Positions 32,917 through 43,583 of a DNA stretch of 64,000 nt are shown one piece after another. Position numbers and translations under genes: made by a program. The notes under the pieces are model-generated. The model worked only from the letters and a program-made list of their open reading frames with translations, was not told the DNA's origin and did no database searches. Position 1 is the first letter of the stretch; each line of letters opens with the position of its first letter. The stretch covers positions 23,815,936-23,879,935 of the forward strand of contig CAIIXF020000006.1 of NCBI GenBank assembly GCA_903813345.2, read 5' to 3'. Source of the stretch: Owenia fusiformis. Lineage: Eukaryota > Annelida > Polychaeta > Sabellida > Oweniidae.

Positions 32917-34986
32917 ATCTTAAGGGATTTCCACAGCATAGAAATTGGAGTAGAAATAAAATTCATCATTTTCGAAACATCCTCTTTGTTTTTTCGTTTT
33001 CACGTGCTTCTTTAATACGAGATCCAGCGCTTTATCTGGAGCAACTACCAATATATTCCGCGATCTATCTCTGATGTTAGTCATGTTTGGTACAAAAATT
33101 TATATGTTCGATTCCTCGTTTTTGTATAATTTAGTTTAACAGCTTTAGCAGCTTAGGCGTCTGACCTCAATGTCATTATATCTTATCAACAAACGTGTCC
33201 GAGCTGTTTGTATACGCAAAAATAGACTTTTAGGTTAATCAGGTCCAAGTTCACGGTGGATAGAGGTGACAAGGTACTTCTTATTTATTGCAATGTGTGA
33301 ATAAATCATTTGAAAAATATTTCAATTACTTTTATTATGCAATTGCATTTATATATAAAAGACTCTAGGCCCCTAGCTATATGCATATATGCATTATGTA
33401 CAGGCTGGGCCAAAACAACGTCCATTTTTTTTTATTTCGATATGACTTTTTTGAACATGCATGGAGTTCATAAAATCTTGGCAGGATATGCAGGAATCGA
33501 TTTTACAATTGTTCCAAAAGTTGGATAAATAAATCTTGAGAGTCTTTGAGAAATAAAGGTAAACAGACACCAGGGGTCTATATCAGAAATTACAGGTATC
33601 AGAATGTTATTCAAAGCAACAATTCAGACAAAGGATCTTACAAATGCCAGTATGAATTTCTGATCATTAGCTTTGAGTCTCAGAGTCTAGTATCACATCT
33701 AATGAAGCATGAAAGCATCCCCTATGACATGTATGACATCACACAATCCACATGATCATTTTCTAATAGTAAAAGCACTTAACAACATATTCAAGGTAAC
33801 ATTTTAATGTGTTTGGTAATTTATGAGAGTTTATTATTATGTATGTTAACATGGTTAATTAGAGCCATTCTCTCACTTTCTTTTATTTGCTCCGATTTCC
33901 TTGATTTCCCGTTACTATGCAACCATTTCTTATTCAATATTTCTGTTAAACTAAATATTTTTCACTGAATTAATAAGCCATTCTATGCTGCACATTCTGT
34001 GAACTTTATGATCAGCCCTCGTATGATGACTCATGATTCCCATTGATACAGGGCTTATTATTGTAACAATACTGTACTGTTAATACACCATGGCGATTGT
34101 TCCCTATAATATATAGTGAAAATGGCCGCCACTTTATTGTGAACCGCAAACGTAAACCTTTACGTTCCCGTTTACGTACTATGAACAAAAGTGCTTTAAG
34201 CTGAGCACTTTAGACGTAAACGTAAACCTCAAAATGTTTTTTTCCTTTTTCTTAGCGGCCTTTCGTTTTTTTTACTTTAAGAGTATAAAAAATATTACTT
34301 TCTTGACAAAATGATAAAAGTGTTTAACAGAGGAGATGTCTCACAGTCTGGCAGTGTTTTATGACATCTTAAATCTTACAAAATACAACATGTTAATACT
34401 AGTTCAATGTCGTCTTCCATGTACGTGTTGTCTCCATGCTGCTTAATTTAGTTCTTGAACACAATATGTACTGTAGAATTAGATGAGTTGAGATGTGGGC
34501 AATAGCCATGTATGTAATCTCATCAGATTTTACATATGAAATGGGTGCCTCAATATTCAAGTTATATTTGATTAGATTGGACACAAATGATCTCGATATG
34601 TTCATAGATTTGTGTCAAACATATTCTTGCATTCGACCTATATCATATTTATCTCGATCGAACTTGATAAAGCACTAAAAATCCTTTACGGAACGACCTA
34701 CCTAGACTTTGATTTTTCACGTTTGAATGTACGTAAACCGGTAAGTAGAACAATATGACGTCACATCCTGAGAAAAACCTGCGTGCGCCTTCCCGTTCGC
34801 GGTTTACGTTGTAAAAAGGAGTGTTGCTTAACCTCTTTATTAATTCAGTTATAAACACGTGTATTTTCATATTTTCATTTGTAGTCCACAAAAGCATAAT
34901 TGGTCGCAAAGTCATTGCATCATTTTGAGGAGAGAAAATAAAACTATTGGAATTAAAAAACTTGGTGGGCTTTGTTTCATTTGTAG
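32917..34986. other. Intergenic DNA between mariner and gene B
   Basis: No supported exon. It contains the copy of the gene A polyadenylation region at about 33281-33345, a lone TACAGGCTGGGCCAAAACAA end (about 33399) like those of nearby foldback elements, and inverted GTAAACGTAAACC motifs near 34150-34230. The gene B promoter should lie at its right edge. Confidence 0.45.
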
Positions 34987-36843
34987 ATCACAACCTTCGA
35001 GTGTCCCGGGAGTACTCGTATATTGTCAAGAATTCGAAGAGGTTTATCGCTCATCAGCGTGGAATCTCGACTAGTACATTAACATCCACTTTACCTCATA
35101 CAACAGTATGGAGGGACATGTAAGTTTAAATTCTCCCAAATAAAAAAATGGTAACCATAAGAATAGAAAAATAATACATTATTGTAAAATTTGTTAGTTT
35201 TCCTGGAACCAAGTATGGGATTTTTACATGACAGGAAGTGATGATATGAGGCAAAAATATTCTAAAATTGAAACAATTTTTGTTTAGCTTCGCTAGATCT
35301 GATAACTGTAGATAAAAGTGTTTTGGTGTTTCAGAGTGATGACCACAGGCACATTCTGGTGAAGGCACATTGTTTAAATTATGTGCAAAAAGCTTGCTTT
35401 TTAAATAAAGATCTACTCCACCCTTAGGCTAAGCAAATGGGCTCATAAAAGGCCCAAACATCCCAAAAATTGCAACAGTTTTTAAATTAGTCTTATATTA
35501 TGTATTGATATCAGTTGAAAAACATATCAAAAATATAGAAAAATGTATGCAGTGGACAAATATGAAATTTCACTTCCTAGGTACCCCCTACAACCCTACC
35601 CCAAAATTGAATATTGGTAGGAAACAATTTTTTCTTCCCAAATGGAATACTTTAGTCAAGTATTCAAGCTTTATTATAATAGATAACATATTCACAAATA
35701 ATTAAAATATTATTTTAATCATTTCTGAGACCAGTAATTGGTCATTTGACCCCAAAGTATAACAAAATAGGCCACAAAACAGACATGTTATCACATATCT
35801 ATTTAGATATTTTAGGATCAGTTTGTCAGAAAAACATGAAAAAAATCATGGTGTTACATATTCATATGAACTTCATATTTGGAGAGTGTCAGAATTCTAA
35901 CGTGTATACTTAGGAAGAAAAAAATTATTTCATTTTCATAGTTTTGCCCCACCCACTATAGGGGAGACTATAGTTTTGATGACTAACTCCCACAATACAT
36001 CACATCTGTGTTAGAGTTGACATCTAAATCATTTATATAGGCTTGTCATCATCTAAAATACAAGTTTTGTGAAGGTTTATACCTTATTAGTATGAAAAAT
36101 AGGAATTATTAGTTGCACCAGGTGAAATGTTAAGGTGACCTCACTTTTATTTGATGAATAATTACAAATCACCACTCTGATATTAGGGTATTTGATAACT
36201 GCTCTATACTAGGCTTATCTAAATAATGTAAGTTGTAGTTTCTGTGCAATTTAATATTGTTTAAATTAAAATTATTAATTACAATCCGCAATTACAAAAT
36301 TTGCATATATTTAAATTCATCAGATATATAAATCATCACATAAGAGTACATTACTATGGAACTATCAATTGGATGTATAATGCTGTAGAAACGAATTTAT
36401 GGTTATTAAACGGAATTTAAACTGATAGAGCACATTTAAATCTCAGATATCTGGGGAGTCTTTCATTAATATAATTTCAGTGCGTAGGAATGATGGTAAT
36501 TCTGTCTGCCAGGTTGGAAAACATCGAGTGTACATGTGCTACATTCAGAATCGGATGCAGATATTGTGATTGTGAAAACTGTAATCCAAAGTGTCCAAAC
36601 CTCAAATACAGTACTCATACAGATCTCCTTGTAAAAACAAATTTCAACATTTTCTTCAAACCTGAACCAAAAGCAGTAACCCAAGAAACAAAATGTTGGA
36701 ATATAAATGAAATAAGATTGTCTTTTGTTTATCTTTTCTGGGGTGTGACACCGCATTCTGGTTATACCTGGCATAGACAAGAAGCTATCATTGAGGCAGA
36801 TAAAAAAGATAGAGTTCTTGAGAAAACAAGCGGTTGTTTTTAA
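34987..36843 (+). CDS. Gene B: small Cys-rich protein using a duplicated gene A first exon
   Basis: Exon 1 is 34987-35119 (coding 35108-35119, MEGH, donor GTAAGT). Exon 2 is 36481-36843, read in phase after a TTAATATAATTTCAG acceptor; total 124 residues. Exon 1, including its acceptor, UTR and ATGGAGGGACA, is clearly homologous to gene A exon 1 (CAACCT, GTGTCCCGGGAGTAC, TCAGCGTGGA and CAACA..ATGGAGGG are shared). The body is unrelated: IECTCATFRIGCRYCDCENC followed by NPKCP and an 80-residue tail ending KTSGCF. The N-terminus is only weakly hydrophobic (CVGMMVILSA), so secretion is uncertain. The function is not recognised. Exon 2 lies inside a large inverted repeat, so this may be a new chimeric gene or a non-functional splice product. 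Confidence 0.45.
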
Positions 36844-36858
36844 ATTACCAAATGGGTC

Positions 36859-37332
36859 GTTTCGGTAACAAAATGTCTAAACGTCGAAGGTACGATTTTT
36901 TTTGATTTTTTTCACGCGTTATAGGCAGAATCCCCACGATGATTTTTCTTACAATCGTGATCGTGTATCAGTATCATATACATAATATATTATACACTAT
37001 TTTAGAAAATGTACATGTTTGTGCAAAAATAGCTCAGAAGACAACAGAATTGTTGATTTAATTCCTTACTTAAGTTACATAAACGATTTGGGTTAAAAGT
37101 GCAGATCTTAACTGTTTATCGAAATAACGTTTATGTAACTAAAGTGAGGAATTAAATCGACGATTCTGTTGTCTTCTGAACTATTTGTTCGCAAATATGT
37201 ACATTTTTTAAACATATAATACTGATACATGTTTGTGATAACAATGTTGTGTAAATTCTGCCTACAACGTGTGAAATAAGGAAATAAAAAGAAAAATCAT
37301 ACCTTTGATGTTCCAACATTTTGTTACAACGT
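36859..37332. mobile_element. Foldback MITE
   Basis: The ends CGGTAACAAAATG and CATTTTGTTACAACG, with inner matches (ACGATTTTTTT/AAAAATCATACC, GTACATGTTTG, AAGTTACATAAACG/CGTTTATGTAACT), make a near-complete palindrome centred near 37095. It begins about 15 bp after the gene B stop. Confidence 0.75.
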
Positions 37333-37834
37333 AATAAGTGGAAAACCAGTGAAATGCAAGCAACTCTGTCATTGCAGAGGAATATGCTCTTTTGTCAATT
37401 TATGGTGGAAAAATGGTGAAACCCTAAATGAACTTAGGCTTCAAAAATTCTATTAAAAGAGAGCAGCAAGATCTGAATTATTGCAGCCCCATGTTCTTCC
37501 TCCAACTTCTGATGCTGTGGAATACCACAGTTATAGAATGTACCATCAGATCCAGGAGTGGGAGGGAAATAAACTGCCTCCATTATAATTGGGCTGGGAA
37601 ATAAGCAACGAAGCTTTTGTACCAATTGCCTAAATGCAGCTCCCCTCTCTCAGAGATCATCCATTGTGTGTGTAAGGCATATTGTAATTCTATGAGATGT
37701 ACTTGCAGAAAAATGGAATAATTGTTCTATGGCATGATGCAAAGGTATTTGCGCAAATACCTCCATTACTGATTATGAAAATAATGATGACTAAATAATG
37801 AACAATGGCAGATCTGGCCCCACCTTGGGTTACC

Positions 37835-37920
37835 ATTTGCATTCGTTTGACTTCACTTCTTAAAAGAGAGCTTCGTCTTCGTCTGTAGTTTAACTAGACT
37901 CTGCACGCAGGGTACCCTTA
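37835..37920. repeat. Copy of the TACCCT...AGGGTA repeat (reverse)
   Basis: Contains CATTCGTTTGACTTCACTTC and GTTTAACTAGACTCTGCACG, the reverse complement of the 8911-8998 unit, with only scattered differences. Confidence 0.7.
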
Positions 37921-38575
37921 GGTGGGCCCCGAAAAGTGGGCCTTTTTGGTCATAAGTGGCCCTTTTAAGGCCTTATTTTTTAATTACAGGCCACATTTTG
38001 AAGAAAATGGGCCTCAATGTTTCAAAATTTAGGGTTTTAGGGGCCCAAAATTTTTTCCAGCGCAAGCCCAGATGTTTTTTCTCAGACCTGAAATTTGCCC
38101 CCCCCCTTGTTGTTTCCCAGATCCGCCCCTGATGAAGTTTGGTGATAGACAAGTTTGTAACTGATTGTTGCCATATATGAAGGTTAAGAGTACAAAATTA
38201 AGGCAGCTTTTTGAAAATGAACATAACGTAATCAAACCATGCCCCAGGGGCGGATCTGGGAACCAACAAGGGGGGGCCCAAACTTCTGGTCTGATAAAAA
38301 AACGTCCGCGCTTGCGCGGAAAAAAATTTTGGGCCCCAAAAACCCAAAAGTGGGCCCAAATTTTGAAATTTTGAGGCCCATATCTTCAAAATTTGGCCTA
38401 AAATTAAAAAACAAGGCCTTAGAAGGCCAATTTATGACCAAAAAGGCCTACTTTTTGGGGCCTTAAGGCCTTTTTTGGCTCAAAATTTTTTTTGGGCACA
38501 ATTTTTTTTTTCTGGGCCCACCCAAGGGGGGGGGGGCCCGGGCCCCTGGGCCCCCCCCCCCCCAGATCCGCCAGT
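37915..38575. mobile_element. GGGCCC-rich foldback repeat
   Basis: Two inverted blocks (AGGGGCGGATCTGGGAACCA at about 38246 and CCAGATCCGCCCCTGATG at about 38120) share runs of GGCCC...AAATTTT in both orientations. A palindromic poly-G/poly-C tract lies at 38524-38570. It resembles a short composite of two MITE copies. Confidence 0.55.
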
Positions 38576-38776
38576 GATGCCCTGTATAAAGACCAGGGAT
38601 TTACTTTGTGTTACACTAGTTAACTCAGTAGGATTTATTAACGTAGAAACCTTTTCCTCATTAATTATTGAATTTCATCTTGAAATCCAATTCTTCAGTT
38701 GAACTTCTTCATTTCATTTCTCAATATCACTGTGTGGTTAAGAACACCTTAGTCAAAAGTAACACTTTTTCCTTAA

Positions 38777-39323
38777 TACAGGGCGAGCCAAAAAGGTAAC
38801 CCAAACAAATCTTAATAACTCAGTCCAGTCATTCTGCATGAGTTGAGTCTTGGTCAATGTATTATTAATCTACCCAATCTCAGTGGTCTATCTCTAGTGG
38901 TCACGATTTTATGTCCATTTTATACCATGCCATGAAATATGGGTGTCATGCCTGGAGGCCAACTTGAACGTATCGTGCGTAGTTGTTCAAATCAAGAGCA
39001 TACAAATCTTGTGTTATGGCTCTCATCTTCATTCTTATCTCTTGTTTTAATGTTTCATGTGTTGCTAGTATAGAAAAAAGGTCGACAGATAAAAGAAAAC
39101 TGGACTTGGTATTGATGTCCAGTCAGTTAGGCACATTTCGATATTTTGAGCACATTTTGTAAATGGCCATAAAATCGTGACTATTAAGGATAGATCAATG
39201 ACACTTAGCAGAATGAAAGAACATTGAACAAGGTAATTGTGCCAAATATGATGTCAAACCAATGCTGAATGACTGGGTTATTAACAAACATTTGGTTGGG
39301 TTACCTTTTTGGCTCATACTGTA
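38777..39323. mobile_element. Foldback MITE, TACAGGGCGAGCC ends
   Basis: The left end TACAGGGCGAGCCAAAAAGG and right end CCTTTTTGGCTCATACTGTA are inverted. Inner matches include GGTAACCCAAACAAAT and AAATCGTGA. It is 547 bp and has no coding content. Confidence 0.8.
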
Positions 39324-40211
39324 TTAATAAACTGATGTCAGGGACAGGGATATTTAACATTTTGTTGCCTTTTCAAGGATATTTTTAGACCACTGATTCT
39401 ACTTAATTTCTAACAAATCGTTCTCTGTTTTACCAGAAAAGGTATATTATATATCAAATTGAATTTAAAAGGAAAAAACATTCGATAATTTAGCAGTTAT
39501 CAACTAAAACTAGGGCTTCCCCTATATTTCACCTGGCATTTGCTGTTTTTTTTACTTTTTTTTACACAATCCTTTCCTGAAAACATCAAAAAACTGATTT
39601 CAGGACAAAATAAGCCTTTACAAATAATTTAGTTGTGCTATTGAGTTCAAATATGACATATCTTTGAAGTAATTAATCAAAAGTAAGGTCACCCCAAAAG
39701 TGGGTGTGGTAAAATATTGAAATTTCAAATATTATTTTCACCCTCAATATTCACTTAATGACCCTGATACTCATCAAATACAATAGTCAGGTGTACAATA
39801 ACCTCTTTGATTTTTTTCATGCAATTCAGATAAATTGATACAGAAATAAATACAATGTTAAATTAAATTCGGGCTATTTGATCGCCTATTTTCAGATAAT
39901 TGGGGCTAGAAATGCCAATTTTTGCACTCAAATAGTTGGTTAACAATTTTTAGTTGCTCTTATGTCAGTAAACTATCATAATATTACTCGTTTAGTTGAC
40001 AAGAGCATTCCATTTTGAAATAAAAAAATATTTACAATCCCATACTCAAATTTGGAGGGGGGTACCTAGAACCTGACATTTCATATTTGTCCACTGCATA
40101 TATTTTTCTATATTTTTGATATGTTTTTCAACTGGTATCAATAAACAATATAAGCCTAATTTGAAAACTGTTGCAATTATTGGGATGTTAAACTTCCATT
40201 TGCCTAGCCTA

Positions 40212-40727
40212 CCTATGCAGACAGAGCCTGTGGGAAATATTGGGTGCGGAGCAAATGAGCGGAGGGTGCGGAGCTAACGGTCATTTTTGAATTTAAATTT
40301 GGGATATTTCTGAAACTAAGCCGTTTTGGGACTTCAAATATACCAAGATACAATTTACATTTCCGAATTTTTATAAAATCACACAGATACAGGCTTCCAA
40401 GATGCAAAAATAATTTGCATGGGTAGTGTATCTTGAACACCATTTTTTATGAATGCTGGGGACGCAGTATTAAAAGGATAGTCTCAAAATATATAGGTCT
40501 GGGAAATGTTTAAGGCATACTGCGTCGCTATAAAATGAATTGCACTACTATTTTCACAATTTTATTGATATTTGGTGTCAAATACACATATCTTGGTATA
40601 TTTGAAGTCCCAAAACGGCTTAGTTTCAGAAATATCCCAATTTGAAATTCAAAAATGACCGTTAGCTCCGCACCCTCCGCTCATTTGCGCCGCACCCAAT
40701 ATTTCCCACAGGCTCTGTCTGCATAGG
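40212..40727. mobile_element. Near-perfect foldback element of 516 bp
   Basis: The left arm CCTATGCAGACAGAGCCTGT and the right arm ending ACAGGCTCTGTCTGCATAGG continue as inverted copies for about 200 bp each (GGTGCGGAGCAAATGAGCGG, CTAACGGTCATTTTTGAATT, AAGCCGTTTTGGGACTTCAA). It abuts the right end of the 4.8-kb inverted repeat and the 3' end of the LINE fragment. Confidence 0.85.
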
Positions 40728-41081
40728 GTGTACTCTGGGTCTCTTAAATGAGACTTCTTTTAACATCTTAATAAGTTATGAAATTAGTACCATTGAAAGT
40801 GTGCCTTGATCCTACGTTTGAAAATTGAAATTCGCTCACAATTTCTTATATCAACAGGTAACCTATTCCAAGATTCAATTGCTGCATAGAAAGTAGATTT
40901 CTCAAACCTTTTACTTATGTTTAAAGGAATATTGTATTCTCTGAAAGCTCTCAGAGTTCGAGTTGGAATATTTCTGCAACCATTGAAAACCTATTAAATT
41001 ATGTCTGCTTTTGAAAAGAAAAGTATATAAATGAGATTTTCTTCTATCGGGTAACTTTGTCCAATTAAAATATCTAACACC
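40728..41081 (-). pseudogene. LINE 3' end fragment (reverse transcriptase C-terminus)
   Basis: Read on the minus strand, this continues the reverse transcriptase of 45683-46545 across the LTR element. It includes a WTKLPDRRKSHLYTFLFKS-type segment and ends with RNCERISIFKRRIKAHFQWY and a stop. Internal stops show decay. Confidence 0.7.
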
Positions 41082-41304
41082 TGTAATGATCTGATAGATC
41101 GGTAGATATTGATTGGTTATTGGTTATTGATGTGAGTCTATAGAATATAATAATGACAAGCACAAGATGTAGTGTGTTCACTCATGGTGTATATTCTTAT
41201 AACTGATGAACCAGGATGTCTCCTGGTAAGATGATACATATGGGTACATGTGGTCAGTGGTCAGTTAGTACAACATATGGTATTATATAAATGAGGTCAT
41301 TACA
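41082..41304 (-). repeat. LTR of Ty3/Gypsy element (3' LTR)
   Basis: 223 bp starting TGTAATGATCTGATAGATCG and ending GAGGTCATTACA. It differs from the other LTR by one base that I could find. Five-base target duplications ACACC flank the element (41077-41081 and 45683-45687). A purine tract (AAAAGGAGGGA on the minus strand) lies directly inside this LTR, as a polypurine tract should. Confidence 0.95.
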
Positions 41305-41646
41305 TCCCTCCTTTTGTTTAGATTAGAAAATACATATACAGGTTTTGAACTTATGATATAGAGATAATATAAGTTATGATATAGCAGTAATATAAACAGT
41401 ATTGTACATAAAGATTATGGTAATTCACTTTGCTGATTTGCACTATAACAATAGATAGTTTCTGGTAGATCAGCTGATGTGATAATAATCTCAAGAGTTC
41501 ATGACTTATGATAATGAGGGTTACTCTGTGGTCAAGTGTCTGTTTATAAACATTCCATAGTAAAAGTCAATGTTTGTAAACATTCCATAGTATTTCAGAT
41601 TTCATTCATGGAACTGGGTCAAACTAAAGTTCATTGTGTATCAGCT

Positions 41647-43583
41647 TCAGAGTCTATGAGGGGGTACACCGCGGTTGTGCCTTACGGGATATCTTTGGTG
41701 TTGTTCAGGTATTTCATCCTCCTCATTTCTTAATGGGATATTGGGGTGGTATTCCTGATTACGCTGAGGCTGGGGTGGTTGGCGAGATGCTGGTATTGGG
41801 TCAGGGTTTTGTAGTAGGGGTTTGAAGAATGATGAATTCCTTGTTCGTGTGATGTCATCATTCTTGGCGGTGATAGTGCTTCCTCTGACTTTGGTAACTG
41901 TCATAGGTTTGGGGATATATTTTGGTATAAGCCTTTCTTGGTGTCCTTGCAAAGTACCTTGTCGCCAACTTTGATGGTATGTTGTTTTATCGACCTGTGA
42001 TTCTCGGCATTTGTTTTCATTGCAGCCTTTCGTTTTTGGTCTGCAGTGCGGAGAGGGTGGTCAATCTCTGGGTTTGGGGTAGGTCCAAGATCAGGGATGC
42101 CTATGTACATTTTGCGATTGAACATAGCTTCATAGGGGGATATTCCAGTGGTAGAGTGGGGTGTTGCATTGTGGTTACGTAGCCATCTAAATAGTTGCTG
42201 TTTCCAGTTTTGGCCTTCTACGATTGCTGCCTGGGCTACTTTGTTGATGTTTTTCATGATTGACTCAACGCTGCCATTACTTTCTGGCCAGAGTGGTGTG
42301 ACTCTGTGGTGGTTGATTCCATTGTGAGTCATAAATTTGGCGAATTCATGACTATCGAAGGGTGGGCCATTGTCGCTTTTCAGATTGCGGGGTGTTCCAA
42401 AAGAGCTGAACATTCTGTCCATTTTGGGTATAACTGCTCTTGATGATGTGCTTGTGGTTATAGCAATGTCCAAATATCTTGAGTAGTCATCTTTTACAAC
42501 TAGGACATACTCATTGGATGGGTAGGGTCCAGAGAAGTCAACTGATAAGTTTGTCCATGGGGCAGGTGGTAGCTCGCTCATCTTGATGGGGTCACGGGGA
42601 GGGTTTGTTGTGGTTGCCTGGCAGGGAATACACGTTTTAACTTTGTGTTCTACCTGTCCACTAAGGTACGGGAACCAAACTTTGGTACGCAACAACGATT
42701 TTGTCTTTGTAGCTCCTTGATGACCTGCGTGTGCTAATTCAATAGCCTTCGATTGAAGATTCTCTGGTAGGACGAGCAGGTTTCCTCTTATGAGGATGTC
42801 GTCCTGTGTAACGGATAGTTCATCTTTCACTTTGGCGTATATTGCCATGTGACGTAAGTTCACCGCTTGATCAGGGGGTTGTTGTGAGATATGCCACTGG
42901 TTTGATGTGATTATTTGGCGCAGCCACTTAAGGGTAGGGTCAGTGATACTGGCTGATTTGACCTCAGCTAAGGTCATGGCCTTGGGTATATCATACTCAG
43001 AGACTAGGTTCAGATAGCTCTCTGCGATTTGTGATAATTGCTCATTACCAGATGTGGGTAGGGGGTGTCTGGATAGGTAATCAGCAGGGTTGTTGTTTCC
43101 AGGTTTGTATACAACAGTAAATGTATAGTCCTGTAGTCTCAGCATCCATCTTTGTATGCGTGGAGGGGGGTTAGCTCCAGGGTTACTGAACATGGGGACT
43201 AATGGCTTGTGGTCTGTGGTTATGGTGAACGGCTTTCCAAGCAGATATAGACGGTTAGATTCTATACCCCAGCATGCACCAAGGGCCTCACGCTCGGTCT
43301 GTGAGTATCTGGCTTCAACGGGGGTCAGGGATCTGCTTCCGTAGTGGATGATTTTACCATTTTGAGATAATATGGCTGATAGTCCAACTGGGGATGCATC
43401 AACATGCACTATGGTATCCAACTGGGGGTCAAAGTAAGCCATGCAGGTTTCAGATTTGAGGGCGGCTTTGGTTTCATCAAAAGCCTGTTGGTGTGTGGGG
43501 GTCCATGTCCATTTGACATGCTTCAGGGTGAGGTCACGAAGTGGTTTGGTTATGGTTGCTAGATCCACTTTTGCTGAACTCAC
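41647..43583 (-). pseudogene. Ty3/Gypsy pol, second part: RNase H and integrase (frameshifted)
   Basis: Continues pol in another frame. RNase H motifs are HVDASPVGLSAIL, REALGACWGIE and TDHKPLV. The integrase zinc finger (AHAGHQGATKTKSLLR with a later CIPC) is followed by LSVDFSGPY, LKSDNGPPF and NGSVES as the DDE core. The C-terminal tail (KVRGSTITAKNDD to about 41647) is in a third frame after a slip near 41935. The N-terminal connection segment normally found between the RT KCEF motif and TKPLRDLT is missing, about 50 residues compared with relatives. Confidence 0.85.

Larger units (their letters stand above)
35425..40211. mobile_element. 4.8-kb inverted-repeat structure, arms ~700 bp
   Basis: The left arm from about 35425 matches the reverse complement of the right arm ending about 40211. 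Shared stretches include CAGTTGAAAAACATATCAAA, GCAGTGGACAAATATGAAAT, the CTAGGTACCCCC block and ACCCACT...GGGG. Identity is high near the outer ends and falls inward to about 36190 and 39500. It could be an old DNA transposon with long arms; no transposase was recognised. It contains gene B exon 2 and several smaller foldbacks. Confidence 0.65.
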
